From contig NZ_BCQB01000004.1 in NCBI RefSeq assembly GCF_001544215.1, positions 39,157 through 103,156 of the forward strand: a stretch of DNA of 64,000 nt. Reading direction: 5' to 3'. The notes under the pieces were generated by a model. It saw only the letters and a list, made by a program, of their open reading frames with translations, did not search any database and had not been told where the DNA came from. The position numbers and the translations under genes are program-made. This DNA comes from Enterococcus durans NBRC 100479 = LMG 10746 (lineage in GTDB: Bacteria; Bacillota; Bacilli; Lactobacillales; Enterococcaceae). The first letter of the stretch is position 1. Each line of letters opens with the position of its first letter. Below, piece by piece: positions 16,060 to 25,390 of the stretch.

Positions 16060-17580
16060 ATGTCTAATGAAAAAAATGTTTTATTTACGATATTTGGTGG
16101 TACAGGCGATTTAGCTCAACGTAAATTGTATCCCTCTTTGTTTCGTCTTTACAAAAAAGGCAATCTAGGAAAACATTTTGCTGTCATCGGTACTGCTCGG
16201 AGACCTTGGAGCGATGAACATTACCGCGAAGTTGTCATTTCGACAATCCAATCCTTAAATCCTTCCGACGAAGAAGCAAAGGAATTTGCGAGTCATTTCT
16301 ACTACCAATCTCATGATGTCAATGATTCAACTCATTATGCAACATTAAAAGAATTGGCTGATCAATTAGATGAGCGATACCAACTAGATGGCAATCGTAT
16401 CTATTATCTTGCTATGGCTCCGCAATTTTTTGGTACTATCGTTGCCCATTTAAAATCTCAAAAAATCGTCACTGAAAATGGCTATAACCGATTGATCATC
16501 GAAAAACCTTTTGGATCAGATTACCAATCGGCTTACGATCTAAATGAAAAGATCCGTCAGGTCTTTCCAGAACCAGATATCTTTAGGATCGACCATTACT
16601 TAGGAAAAGAAATGATCCAAAATATTTCTGCTATCCGTTTTGCAAATAATATTTTTGAATCTCAATGGAACAATCGCTACATTGATAATATCCAGATCAC
16701 TTTTGGTGAAGCTCTTGGTGTCGAGGACCGCGGAGGCTATTATGACCACAGTGGTGCATTGAAAGATATGGTCCAAAACCATATTCTTCAAGTCGTTGCT
16801 TTATTAGCTATGGAACCACCTGTCGCATTTTCTGAAAAGGAAATTCGCGCTGAAAAAATCAAAGCACTGAAAGCTGTTCGAATCTACGATCAACAAGAGG
16901 TCCTAGAAAACTTTGTTCGTGGCCAATATGATCAGGGACAACTTGATGGTAAAATGTTCAAAAGCTATCGTGAAGAAGACAAAGTTGATCCTGCATCAAC
17001 AACTGAAACCTTTGTCGCAGGAAAATTCACGATCGATAATTTCCGTTGGTCAGGTGTGCCTTTCTATGTTCGTACAGGAAAACGTCTGACAGAAAAAGGA
17101 ACAAGAATCAATATCGTTTTCAAACAAGTGCCCGTAAATGTCTTCAAAACATCTGTTGATGAACCTTGTGAGGACACGACACTTCCACCAAATGTATTGA
17201 CGATCTATATCCAACCAACAGAAGGATTCTCCTTATCCTTGAATGGAAAAGAAGTCGGTCAAGGGTTCAATACCGAACCAATCAAATTAGAGTATCGTAA
17301 TAGTTCTGAAATGGTCGAAAACAGTCCTGAAGCCTATGAAAAATTACTATTAGATGCCTTAAAAGGTGATGGAACAAACTTCTCCCATTGGGAAGAAGTC
17401 GCACAGTCTTGGCATATCGTCGATGTCATTCGTCAAGCATGGGATCAAACCAAACCTGATTTTCCTAACTATAAAGCAGGTACGATGGGGCCTGAAGCAG
17501 CCTTCAAACTACTTGAAAAAGATGGCTTTGAATGGATCTGGCAACCAGATGAATGGTACCGTGAACGTGGCAAATTATAA
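16060..17580 (+). CDS. zwf: Glucose-6-phosphate 1-dehydrogenase
   Basis: The 506-residue enzyme catalyses the NADP-linked oxidation of glucose 6-phosphate to 6-phosphogluconolactone, the entry to the pentose phosphate pathway. The nucleotide-binding GGTGDLAQRKL (residues 13-23) and the active-site RIDHYLGKE (about 176-184, with the catalytic His and Lys) are intact. Further family motifs are GALKDMVQNHILQ and FYVRTGKRL. Length is normal. AAAGGAG precedes the ATG. It follows the metal regulator gene closely. Downstream lies a palindromic repeat that may end transcription. Confidence 0.97.
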   Translation: MSNEKNVLFTIFGGTGDLAQRKLYPSLFRLYKKGNLGKHFAVIGTARRPWSDEHYREVVISTIQSLNPSDEEAKEFASHFYYQSHDVNDSTHYATLKELADQLDERYQLDGNRIYYLAMAPQFFGTIVAHLKSQKIVTENGYNRLIIEKPFGSDYQSAYDLNEKIRQVFPEPDIFRIDHYLGKEMIQNISAIRFANNIFESQWNNRYIDNIQITFGEALGVEDRGGYYDHSGALKDMVQNHILQVVALLAMEPPVAFSEKEIRAEKIKALKAVRIYDQQEVLENFVRGQYDQGQLDGKMFKSYREEDKVDPASTTETFVAGKFTIDNFRWSGVPFYVRTGKRLTEKGTRINIVFKQVPVNVFKTSVDEPCEDTTLPPNVLTIYIQPTEGFSLSLNGKEVGQGFNTEPIKLEYRNSSEMVENSPEAYEKLLLDALKGDGTNFSHWEEVAQSWHIVDVIRQAWDQTKPDFPNYKAGTMGPEAAFKLLEKDGFEWIWQPDEWYRERGKL

Positions 17581-17645
17581 GACTAAGTAATCTGAAGATT
17601 TTGTAGTACAAAAAGTGTTAAACAATAAAAATATTCAAATAGTTT

Positions 17646-17814
17646 CGAGAGTGTGGGACAAATCTAAAAACAGTTTTGCTACAGACTCTCGAATAAACGA
17701 AAGTCCAAAAGTCAGGTTTTTCGAAAAATTCAAAAAAAAAACGAACAATACAAAAAAATGTATTGTTCGTTTTTTTTATCCAGTTTCTCAAACCTAAACG
17801 AATTTTGTCTCGAC
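17646..17814. repeat. Modular palindromic repeat, copy B (EFAR-like)
   Basis: The 169-bp element has a head GAGAGTGTGGGACAAATCT, an inner partner CAGACTCTC, the linker GAATAAACG and CCAAAAGTCAGGTTTTTCG, then a hairpin AACGAACAATAC / GTATTGTTCGTT with T run, and the tail TCAAACCTAAACGAATTTTGTCTCG. Its two ends are imperfect inverted repeats (GTGGGACAAA and TTTTGTCTCG). It fills most of the 17581-17941 gap and lies between convergent zwf and ileS, where the internal hairpin can act as terminator in either direction. Confidence 0.72.
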
Positions 17815-17864
17815 CTCTATATCACTATAAACGAACGAGAATCCCATTCTCTAGCAATAAGCCC

Positions 17865-17909
17865 AAATCCTCAAAATTTGAAAAATGATTTTATGAATTC
17901 TGAGGATTT
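17865..17909 (-). terminator. Possible ileS terminator hairpin
   Basis: AAATCCTCAAAATT (17865-17878) and AATTCTGAGGATTT (17896-17909) pair with one mismatch, 33 bases beyond the ileS stop. There is no clear T run after it, so termination function is uncertain. Confidence 0.4.
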
Positions 17910-17941
17910 CTGGTACCTTATCACTTCTGTTCTTTTAACTG

Positions 17942-20734
17942 TTATTCAAACCCTTCAGCAACTGCTTCTGGATGATTTTCTTCTACGATATGTGCGCAAC
18001 GTCCGCATAGATGAGGTAATTTTTCATCAACTCCGACATCTTTACGGATTTGGCGACAACGATCGCAAGTTTCTCCATCTGCTTTTTCAACTAAAATCGA
18101 AACATCATCGAATGTCACAGCTTCTGCAGGTACATCTGTTTGATCATTTTTCACTTCAAAATAATCAGGTGAAATAATCAATAATTGTGGAATATCTGCG
18201 TCCACCGCTGTTAGCAATTCACGTACTTGTTGATTTGGATAGATCGTTAATTTAGCTTCTAAAGATTTCCCAATCAATTTACTGTTACGTGCTTCTTCAA
18301 GAGCTTTCAATACTTTATCTCTTAAGTCCATAAATGCTGCCCACGTATCCATCAACTCTTCTTGGTTAGCGAATGTTTCATATGCAGGAAGTTCGCTTAA
18401 TTGCACATATTCTTCTTCTTCTTTCAAGAATGACCAAATTTCTTCCGTTGTATGTGGAATGATCGGTGTCAATAATTTTGTCAATGCCACAGCTGTTTGA
18501 TAGAAAACAGTTTGCATGCAACGACGTTGGTAATCATTTTCTGATTCGATATAAACCACATCTTTGGCAAAATCTAGATAGAATGCAGATAGATCTACTG
18601 TCAAGAAATTCATCACTGTACGATAGATATGCATAAAGTTATATTTTTCATATCCTTCTTCACGAATTTCTTTAATAACTTCATTTAAACGAACTGTCAT
18701 ATATTTATCAACAGAGCGTAGTTCTTCATAAGAAACTGTGTCTTTTTTCGGATCAAAATCTTCTGTATTCGCGATCAAGAAACGCATCGTATTTCTGATT
18801 TTACGGTAAACTTCTGCAACTTGGCTCAAGATATCCATTGATACGCGGACATCCGCTTCATAGTCGACACTTGCTACCCAAAGACGCAAAATATCTGCTC
18901 CAAACTGGTTGATCACTTTTTCAGGTAAAATCGTATTTCCAAGTGATTTACTCATTTTGCGGCCTTCTCCATCTAAAGTAAATCCTTGTGAAAGAACTGA
19001 TTTATATGGTGCCACGCCATTGATTGCTACACTCGTTGTGATACTTGAATTGAACCAACCACGGTATTGGTCAGAACCTTCTAAATACATATCTGCAGGG
19101 AATGTCAATTCTGGACGTTGACGTAAAACTGCTTCATGTGATGAACCTGAGTCAAACCAAACATCCATGATGTCTGTTTCTTTCGTAAATTGACCGTTCG
19201 GTGAACCTGGATGTGTAAATCCTTCAGGAAGTAACTCTTTTGCTTCTCTTTCAAACCAAATGATCGATCCATGTTCTGCGAATAGATCCGCAACATGTTC
19301 AATTGTTTCTGGTGTGATGATTGCTTCCCCATTTTCTGCATAAAAAATTGGTAATGGCACACCCCAAGCACGTTGTCGTGAAATGACCCAGTCGCCTCGG
19401 TCACGAATCATGTTATAAAGACGTGTTTTCCCCCATGGAATAATCCAGTTCACTTTTTCGACTTCATCAAGGATGTTTTGTCGGAAATCATCAATCGATG
19501 CAAACCATTGAGGTGTTGCACGATAGATCACCGGTTTTTTTGTACGCCAATCATGAGGATAGCTATGAGTAAAGAAGTCTAATTTCAATAAAGCGCCTTT
19601 TTCTTTTAATAGATCTGTGACCATTGGATTTACTTTATCGTAAAAGATCCCTTCAAACCCAGGTGCTTCATCTGTAAACACGCCTTTAGAATCAACTGGT
19701 GATACTACAGGCAACTTGTATTTATTCCCAGCGATATAATCGTCTTCCCCATGTCCAGGCGCTGTGTGTACTAGACCAGAACCAGCATCTAAAGTGACAT
19801 GATCACCTAAGATCACTAATGATTCACGATCATAGAATGGATGCCAAGCAGTCATATATTCCATCTCTTGACCTGAAAACTCTTTTAAAACACTCACATT
19901 TTCCCAACCGATTTCTGATTGGACAGTTTCTAATAAATCTTTTGCAACTACAAATTTACGGCCATCAGCTTCCACTAATACATACGTATAGCTAGGATTT
20001 ACTGCAATTCCTTGGTTAGCTGGTAATGTCCAAGGTGTTGTTGTCCAAATCACAAAAGCAGCATCTTCATCAACGATCCCTTTTCCATCTTTGACATTAA
20101 AAGCAACAAAGATAGAAGGTGACTTCACGTCTTTATATTCGATTTCAGCTTCAGCAAGTGAAGACTCACTTGATGGTGACCAATAGATAGGTTTCAATCC
20201 CTTATAGATATAGCCTTTTTCAGCCATTTTACCAAACACTCTGATTTGGGCAGCTTCATAAGATGGATCTAAAGTGACATATGGATGATCCCAGTCACCT
20301 GCGACACCCAATCGTTTGAAATCATTCCGTTGTTTGTCTACTTGTGAAAGTGCGTATTCGCGACATTTTTCCAAATATTCAGCCTTAGACATTTCTTTAC
20401 GTTTGATTCCTTTATTGGCTAATACTTGTTCGATCGGCAAGCCGTGAGTATCCCAACCAGGAACATAGGGTGCACGAAAACCCGACATTGATTTTGAACG
20501 GATGATAATATCTTTACTGATTTTATTTAGTGAATGACCTAAATGGATATTTCCATTTGCATAAGGAGGGCCATCATGAAGAACAAAACTTGGTTTTCCT
20601 TCATTTAGTTCCTGTCTTTTTTGGTAGATTTTATTTTCTTCCCATTCTTTTTGCCAATCTGCTTCGCGATTTGGCAAGTTCCCACGCATAGGGAATTTTG
20701 TTTTACCTAGTTGCAAGGTTTCTTTCATTTTCAT
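17942..20734 (-). CDS. ileS: Isoleucyl-tRNA synthetase
   Basis: The 930-residue class I synthetase charges tRNA-Ile. HIGH motif is present as HLGH (64-67) in [15 protein letters not shown], and KMSKS at 593-597. The editing domain contains TTPWTLPAN. The C-terminal zinc ribbon is [12 protein letters not shown] followed by LCGRCAHIV, the form found in bacterial IleRS of this clade. The first ATG (20734) is nearer to the AAGGAG site than the in-frame ATG two codons later. A T-box leader precedes the gene, so expression should rise when uncharged tRNA-Ile builds up. It follows divIVA as in many Firmicutes. Confidence 0.98.
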   Translation of the reverse strand: MKMKETLQLGKTKFPMRGNLPNREADWQKEWEENKIYQKRQELNEGKPSFVLHDGPPYANGNIHLGHSLNKISKDIIIRSKSMSGFRAPYVPGWDTHGLPIEQVLANKGIKRKEMSKAEYLEKCREYALSQVDKQRNDFKRLGVAGDWDHPYVTLDPSYEAAQIRVFGKMAEKGYIYKGLKPIYWSPSSESSLAEAEIEYKDVKSPSIFVAFNVKDGKGIVDEDAAFVIWTTTPWTLPANQGIAVNPSYTYVLVEADGRKFVVAKDLLETVQSEIGWENVSVLKEFSGQEMEYMTAWHPFYDRESLVILGDHVTLDAGSGLVHTAPGHGEDDYIAGNKYKLPVVSPVDSKGVFTDEAPGFEGIFYDKVNPMVTDLLKEKGALLKLDFFTHSYPHDWRTKKPVIYRATPQWFASIDDFRQNILDEVEKVNWIIPWGKTRLYNMIRDRGDWVISRQRAWGVPLPIFYAENGEAIITPETIEHVADLFAEHGSIIWFEREAKELLPEGFTHPGSPNGQFTKETDIMDVWFDSGSSHEAVLRQRPELTFPADMYLEGSDQYRGWFNSSITTSVAINGVAPYKSVLSQGFTLDGEGRKMSKSLGNTILPEKVINQFGADILRLWVASVDYEADVRVSMDILSQVAEVYRKIRNTMRFLIANTEDFDPKKDTVSYEELRSVDKYMTVRLNEVIKEIREEGYEKYNFMHIYRTVMNFLTVDLSAFYLDFAKDVVYIESENDYQRRCMQTVFYQTAVALTKLLTPIIPHTTEEIWSFLKEEEEYVQLSELPAYETFANQEELMDTWAAFMDLRDKVLKALEEARNSKLIGKSLEAKLTIYPNQQVRELLTAVDADIPQLLIISPDYFEVKNDQTDVPAEAVTFDDVSILVEKADGETCDRCRQIRKDVGVDEKLPHLCGRCAHIVEENHPEAVAEGFE

Positions 20735-20744
20735 TACGCGCTAC

Positions 20745-20975
20745 ACTCCTTGATTAATAATTTTGAGAACACAAAAAAGCATGTTCATCCAAGGGACGAA
20801 CATGCCGTGGTACCACCCAAATTCAGTTACATGATGCTGTAACTCTCGAAGACCCATAACGAGGTCAACCGCTGTTTCCTACTCTTAGTTCAGAAACAAT
20901 TCAGGTAGAGGATCTTTCATCTTGCAGTGTCTTACCGATCTTCCACTATCATCGGCTCGCTTAAAGAATGGCAAG
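20745..20975 (-). ncRNA. T-box riboswitch leader of ileS
   Basis: Read leftward, the leader contains the T-box GGGTGGTACCACGG (20805-20818). This lies within the antiterminator region and is preceded by stem III (AGTTACA / TGTAACT). Further upstream are the stem I features AGCGAGCC and AGATCGGT. The terminator hairpin is at 20772-20805. The leader would sense uncharged tRNA-Ile. I could not place the isoleucine specifier triplet with confidence. The 5' border reaches close to the divIVA stop at 20989. Confidence 0.9.
20772..20805 (-). terminator. T-box controlled terminator
   Basis: Read leftward, GCATGTTCGTCC and GGATGAACATGC form a 12-bp stem with a G-T pair, followed by six T. Its 5' arm begins within the T-box sequence, so antiterminator and terminator exclude each other. 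Confidence 0.88.
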
Positions 20976-20988
20976 AGGCTTTTCTGTT

Positions 20989-21696
20989 CTACTCTTCTTC
21001 ATGATCTCCAGGAACGATCGAAATATCGATTGCCTGAGTATCGAATGCTGTTATTGGTGCTTCCATGATTCCTGTGTCTGAGTTTACATCAGTTTGATTT
21101 TCATTGTCAAGTTGTTTTGCCAAAACTTCTTTGATTACTTCATGACTATCTGTGACATAACTTGAGAATGGTTGTAAAATCTCATCCCATTCTGGACTCT
21201 TCACTTGTTCTAATTGTGATTCTAACATCAAGCTGATTCTTTGATGGAACACACGTGTTTTTTTCTTCAGATCTTCTGTTTCAGTTGCTAATTGTTTTGC
21301 TTTTTCAGTAGCATCTGTCAAGATTTTTCTTGCTTTTTCTTCAGCATCTGTCGTCAATTGATGCGCACGCTTTTCAGCTGTGGCTACCAATTCATCTGCT
21401 TTATTTTGTGCAGAAGTAACGATCACTTCTGATTCTTTGCTTGCGCTAGTTTTTACTTTATCTGCAGTATCTTGGGCAACGATGATCGATTGATTCAACG
21501 CATCTTTTAATTCATTGAAATATTCGAGTTTTTCTTCTGAATGTTTCACTGCTTTTTCAAGTTCACGATTTCTTTGTGTTACTTCTTCGTAATCACGAAC
21601 AACTAAATCTAAGAAATCATCTACTTCGTCTTGATTATATCCCCGCATTTTTGTCGGGAATGTTTTATTTTGGATATCTAATGGAGTTAAAGCCAT
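20989..21696 (-). CDS. divIVA: Cell division protein DivIVA
   Basis: The 235-residue coiled-coil protein begins MALTPLDIQNKTFPTKMRGYNQDEVDDFLDLV, the lipid-binding domain typical of DivIVA, with the conserved RGYNxDEVDxFLD core. Long Ala/Glu/Lys heptads follow from about residue 38 to 170. It binds negatively curved membrane at the septum and poles and recruits division and cell-wall factors. It is the last division gene of the block, after ylmH, with ileS downstream. The acidic C-terminal tail ends PGDHEEE. Confidence 0.96.
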   Translation of the reverse strand: MALTPLDIQNKTFPTKMRGYNQDEVDDFLDLVVRDYEEVTQRNRELEKAVKHSEEKLEYFNELKDALNQSIIVAQDTADKVKTSASKESEVIVTSAQNKADELVATAEKRAHQLTTDAEEKARKILTDATEKAKQLATETEDLKKKTRVFHQRISLMLESQLEQVKSPEWDEILQPFSSYVTDSHEVIKEVLAKQLDNENQTDVNSDTGIMEAPITAFDTQAIDISIVPGDHEEE

Positions 21697-21716
21697 GAGT
21701 AAACCACCTTCTTGTT

Positions 21717-22499
21717 TTATTTACGTAATACACCAAACAATACTCTATACTTTTCTTTTTTAGTTTTCCCCTCAAGTCCCTGTATTTGGATGCGACCAAA
21801 ACCTCTGATCGAAACAATATCCAGTAGCTCAAGTAAAAAGTCGGGTCGAGTGTTTTCAGTCCAATTCACTTTTACTTTACCTGACTCAATCAACTGTTTT
21901 GAACGTTGTCTGGAGATATTATAAATCTCTGAGATGACACTGTCTAGTCTCAATGAAGCAACAGTACCTCTTTCTTCAGTCCAACTATCTTTGGGCAGAA
22001 TCAATTCTGTATACTTCTTCGGTTCTAAACGAACAGCGACCTTACCAATTTTTGTTACTTGAGTTACAACAAACTGTTCTACTTCTTGTGCGATGAAGAC
22101 TTGCCAACGTTCCCCGTCAGAAATGATATCGCCAAAGTAAGAACGTTTGATCCCAGTACCAACCAATGTACCCAGAATTTTTCCATGACTCAAACTGACA
22201 AATTTGCTTGGATAGTGAATCTCATATAATGAAACTTCAAAATCCTCATCTTCAGGTTGATAATATTCGGGGAAAATCAAACATCTCTTCCGTTCCGCCT
22301 GCTCATATCCCCCATAAAAAGAATAGCGTAGTTCGGTCTCTTGTCGAACCAACGTTTCTAATATATAGGATTGTCTTGGATCTAGAAAATCTGTAAGATA
22401 CGGCGCATATTGACCCTGGACCTGTTCGATCCAATCACCAACTGAGTCAATGAAAGAACGTTCATCCGCACGGAAATGCTGATATACATTTGCGTCCAT
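21717..22499 (-). CDS. ylmH: YlmH, S4-domain RNA-binding protein
   Basis: The 260-residue protein has an N-terminal RRM-like region and a C-terminal S4 domain with TVASLRLDSVISEIYNISR and SKQLIESGKVKVNW (about residues 175-225). YlmH homologues bind ribosomal particles and help rescue stalled ribosomes. The division-cluster position is conserved. The start MDANVYQHFRADERSF is preceded by GGAGGGGG. The longer frame upstream overlaps yggT and is not used. It is 20 bases upstream of divIVA. Confidence 0.93.
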   Translation of the reverse strand: MDANVYQHFRADERSFIDSVGDWIEQVQGQYAPYLTDFLDPRQSYILETLVRQETELRYSFYGGYEQAERKRCLIFPEYYQPEDEDFEVSLYEIHYPSKFVSLSHGKILGTLVGTGIKRSYFGDIISDGERWQVFIAQEVEQFVVTQVTKIGKVAVRLEPKKYTELILPKDSWTEERGTVASLRLDSVISEIYNISRQRSKQLIESGKVKVNWTENTRPDFLLELLDIVSIRGFGRIQIQGLEGKTKKEKYRVLFGVLRK

Positions 22500-22534
22500 T
22501 TTTCCCCCTCCTATTTTTCTCTCTGATTCGTTGA

Positions 22535-22804
22535 TCAGTAAACTGCCATCATCAACCATAGGACGATTTGTTGCAGCCCTTCTACCGCTAAATTCAAAAT
22601 GAGAATCGATGCCAAGATCGTGAAATCAAAGCCGCCGATCCGTAAAGGAAGTCGTTCGAATAACTGTATATATGGTTCACATATTTTAGCTAGGAACCGA
22701 CCGATTCCTGATTGGTATCCTCCCGGAAACCAAGATAACAGTGCATAGACCATCAACAAGATACTGTAAAAATATGCTGCTCGCCCAAGCAAATTAAGTA
22801 ACAT
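22535..22804 (-). CDS. ylmG: YggT/YlmG family membrane protein
   Basis: The 89-residue protein has two hydrophobic segments (about 5-25 and 62-84) around the conserved loop SWFPGGYQSG and CEPYIQLFERLPLRIGGFD. This is the YggT signature, with W-F-P and the D-F-T-I-L entry to the second helix. Family members act in septum or nucleoid organisation in bacteria and plastids, but their precise role is open. It is located between sepF and ylmH, the usual place in Firmicutes. Confidence 0.93.
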   Translation of the reverse strand: MLLNLLGRAAYFYSILLMVYALLSWFPGGYQSGIGRFLAKICEPYIQLFERLPLRIGGFDFTILASILILNLAVEGLQQIVLWLMMAVY

Positions 22805-22833
22805 AAAAATAGTATAAATCGTAGTTCCTCCTC

Positions 22834-23424
22834 TTATAGGTCAAACATGTTCACGTCCGCAAACGATTGAGCCGTTGAACTATCGATTTCCATACCTGTA
22901 GGCGTACATAGGAAGATTTCGTCTCCCACACGCTTGATATCACCATCTAGTGCATAGACAGTTCCAGTTAGAAAATCAACGATTCTTCTTGCTTGTTTTT
23001 CTTCCACAAGATGAAAATTAACTAACGTGGCTTCTCCAGCAATGATCCGTTTCGCAATGGTCATCGCTTCAGAGTACGTACGTGGTTCCATGACCGTGAT
23101 TTTTCCAGCTAAATTTGTCTTTGGTGTAAATGAAGATTTTGTAGCTTCTTCTTTACGGACATTTTTAGCAGATGATTGATGTAATTCAATTACTTTTTTT
23201 GTTTCTGGTTGTGCAGTTTCACGGGTCACAGGACGTGTAGTCCTTTGTTGTTCACGTGGTTTTGAGACCACCGTTGTTTTGGGTTGACTCATCTGCACTT
23301 GTGTTGGTTTATTCTTAGTCGGCTGTGTTACAGCTCTATTAGTTGTTTCAGGGTATTCTTCGTACTCTTCTTCATCAGCTAATCCGAAAAAATTAGCAAT
23401 TGCTCCTCTATTTAAAAGCGGCAT
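22834..23424 (-). CDS. sepF: Cell division protein SepF
   Basis: The 196-residue protein has an N-terminal amphipathic membrane-binding helix (MPLLNRGAIANFFGLADEEE), a long Gln/Thr/Lys-rich linker (about 25-115), and the C-terminal SepF domain with VMEPRTYSEAMTIAKRIIAGEATLVNF and RIVDFLTGTVYALDGDIKRVGD. SepF bundles FtsZ filaments and ties them to the membrane alongside FtsA. The ATG overlaps the ylmE stop in TAATG and is preceded by GAGGAGG. The linker is longer than in B. subtilis, as is common in enterococci. Confidence 0.96.
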   Translation of the reverse strand: MPLLNRGAIANFFGLADEEEYEEYPETTNRAVTQPTKNKPTQVQMSQPKTTVVSKPREQQRTTRPVTRETAQPETKKVIELHQSSAKNVRKEEATKSSFTPKTNLAGKITVMEPRTYSEAMTIAKRIIAGEATLVNFHLVEEKQARRIVDFLTGTVYALDGDIKRVGDEIFLCTPTGMEIDSSTAQSFADVNMFDL

Positions 23425-24110
23425 TATTGTTCCTCCTCGTCTTTGAATAACGCTGTCCCTACACGAATGAATGTAGCACCTTCTTCGATTGCCAATTGGA
23501 AATCTTGACTCATTCCCATGCTTAATTCTGTACATGGTGCATGTGGAAGTTCTTTCTTCTGAACAAGATCACGCAACTCTTTCAGCGTTCCAAACACTTT
23601 ACGAATTTGGTCAGCAGAAGCATCTTTAGGCGCCATTGTCATCAAACCGACAACTTTTATCTTAGTTAATGAAGCCAACGATTCTAAAAAAGGAAGAAGT
23701 TCATCTGGGGATATCCCTTGTTTTGACTCTTCACCAGAGACATTCACTTCTACAAAACAAGCAAGTTGTTTTTCTGCTCTTTTTTGGATCTCTTCTGCTA
23801 ATCTTAAACTGTCCAACGCATGAAAGTAATCAATTTCATTTACAATCAATTTTACCTTTCTGCGCTGTAAATTACCAATTAAATGCCACTTGATATCAGG
23901 ATGATTTTGCAAATCTTGTTTTTTCTGTAATAACTTATCTACGCGATTTTCTGCGCAATTGTTTACTCCCGCTTTAATCAATTCTTCTGCCTTGTCAGAG
24001 TCCACAGACTTTGTCACGGCCACTAAAGTAACTTCTTTCGGATTACGATGAACAAGAGCACACGAATCCTGAATGTCTTGCTCGATTTTTAGCAAGTTGT
24101 CAGCAATCAT
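23424..24110 (-). CDS. ylmE: YggS/YlmE family pyridoxal-phosphate homeostasis protein
   Basis: The 228-residue single-domain PLP-binding protein matches alanine-racemase-fold YggS. The PLP lysine lies in EVTLVAVTKSVDSDKAEEL. NCAENRVDKLLQK, WHLIGNLQRRKVK, FVEVNVSGEESKQG, GLMTMAP and ELSMGMSQDFQLAIEEGATFIRVGTALF follow. It helps balance vitamin B6 and amino-acid pools rather than catalysing a known reaction. It lies between ftsZ and sepF and is coupled to sepF by a TAATG overlap. Confidence 0.95.
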   Translation of the reverse strand: MIADNLLKIEQDIQDSCALVHRNPKEVTLVAVTKSVDSDKAEELIKAGVNNCAENRVDKLLQKKQDLQNHPDIKWHLIGNLQRRKVKLIVNEIDYFHALDSLRLAEEIQKRAEKQLACFVEVNVSGEESKQGISPDELLPFLESLASLTKIKVVGLMTMAPKDASADQIRKVFGTLKELRDLVQKKELPHAPCTELSMGMSQDFQLAIEEGATFIRVGTALFKDEEEQ

Positions 24111-24126
24111 GTGCTCTCCCTCTCCC

Positions 24127-25368
24127 TTATTTTTTACGACGGAAAAACGGTGGTGTATTCAATTCGTCATCACCATTTGATTTTGTTTCTTCACGATTGA
24201 ATGTATCAAATTCTTTTTTTTCAATAGTATCAAAATTAGATTCGTCAACTTTAGGACGGACATTTTGTTCACGTCGGATGTCCCAGTCTCCAAAACTACT
24301 TTCTTCGTCTACTGGAGTAGGTTTTGCTTGATCCATATCCAATACTGGTTTTTGAGTAGATGATTGCATAGATGTTTGTCTAGTTGGACGACTAGACTTG
24401 CGTTCCTTTTTTGATTCGTCGATACCTGTTGCGATAACCGTTACGCGGATTTCATCGCCCATTTCTTCATTGATTGAAGTACCTAGGATGATGTTTACAT
24501 CTCCTGTAGCTGCATTTGCAACGATATCAGAAGCATCTTGTGCTTCAAACAATGTCATATCTAACCCGCCTGTGATGTTCAACAGGACTTGTTCTGCTCC
24601 ATCGATCGATGTTTCTAATAGTGGAGAAGAAATAGCTTTCTTCGTTGCTTCAACTACACGATCTTCACCGCTTGCAACGCCGATACCCATCAAAGCAGTT
24701 CCTTGGTTTTCCATTACTGTCTTCACATCAGCGAAGTCCAAGTTCACGTAACCAGGAGCTGTGATCAAGTCAGAGATACCTTGAACACCTTGGCGTAAAA
24801 CGTTGTCCGCTTCACGGAACGCTTCTAACATTGGTGTCTTTTTATCAACTACTTCTAATAAGCGGTTGTTTGAAATGATCAATAATGTATCCACGTTTTC
24901 TTTCAAACGTGCAATTCCTTCTGCAGCAAAACGGCCACGTTTTGGTCCTTCAAAAGTGAATGGACGTGTCACAACGCCGACTGTTAAAGCGCCTAATTCT
25001 CTAGCGATTCCAGCTACGATAGGTGCAGCACCTGTACCAGTTCCGCCACCCATTCCGGCTGTGATAAAGATCATATCTGCGCCATCTAATGCTTCTCTTA
25101 AAGATTGTTCACTTTCTTCAGCAGCTTTTTGTCCAACTTCTGGTTGTGAACCTGCACCTAACCCACGTGTATATTTAGGGCCTAATTGGATGACAGTTTC
25201 AGCTTTTGAATTTTTCAAAGCTTGTACATCTGTGTTGGCAGTAATAAATTCTACGCCTTTTACATTTTCTTCAATCATTCGGTTTACAGCATTTCCTCCG
25301 CCGCCACCGACACCGATGACTTTGATTACTGCGCCGTCATTGATATTATTATCAATTGAGAATTCCAT
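24127..25368 (-). CDS. ftsZ: Cell division GTPase FtsZ
   Basis: The 413-residue tubulin homologue forms the Z-ring. It shows [18 protein letters not shown] near the N terminus, the tubulin signature GGGTGTG (107-113), a T7-loop region with [11 protein letters not shown], and a variable linker ending in the conserved C-terminal peptide [13 protein letters not shown] that binds FtsA and SepF. GAGGAATAAAAT precedes the ATG. It is 22 bases downstream of ftsA. Confidence 0.99.
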   Translation of the reverse strand: MEFSIDNNINDGAVIKVIGVGGGGGNAVNRMIEENVKGVEFITANTDVQALKNSKAETVIQLGPKYTRGLGAGSQPEVGQKAAEESEQSLREALDGADMIFITAGMGGGTGTGAAPIVAGIARELGALTVGVVTRPFTFEGPKRGRFAAEGIARLKENVDTLLIISNNRLLEVVDKKTPMLEAFREADNVLRQGVQGISDLITAPGYVNLDFADVKTVMENQGTALMGIGVASGEDRVVEATKKAISSPLLETSIDGAEQVLLNITGGLDMTLFEAQDASDIVANAATGDVNIILGTSINEEMGDEIRVTVIATGIDESKKERKSSRPTRQTSMQSSTQKPVLDMDQAKPTPVDEESSFGDWDIRREQNVRPKVDESNFDTIEKKEFDTFNREETKSNGDDELNTPPFFRRKK

Positions 25369-25390
25369 ATTTTATTCCTCCCAGGATGAA

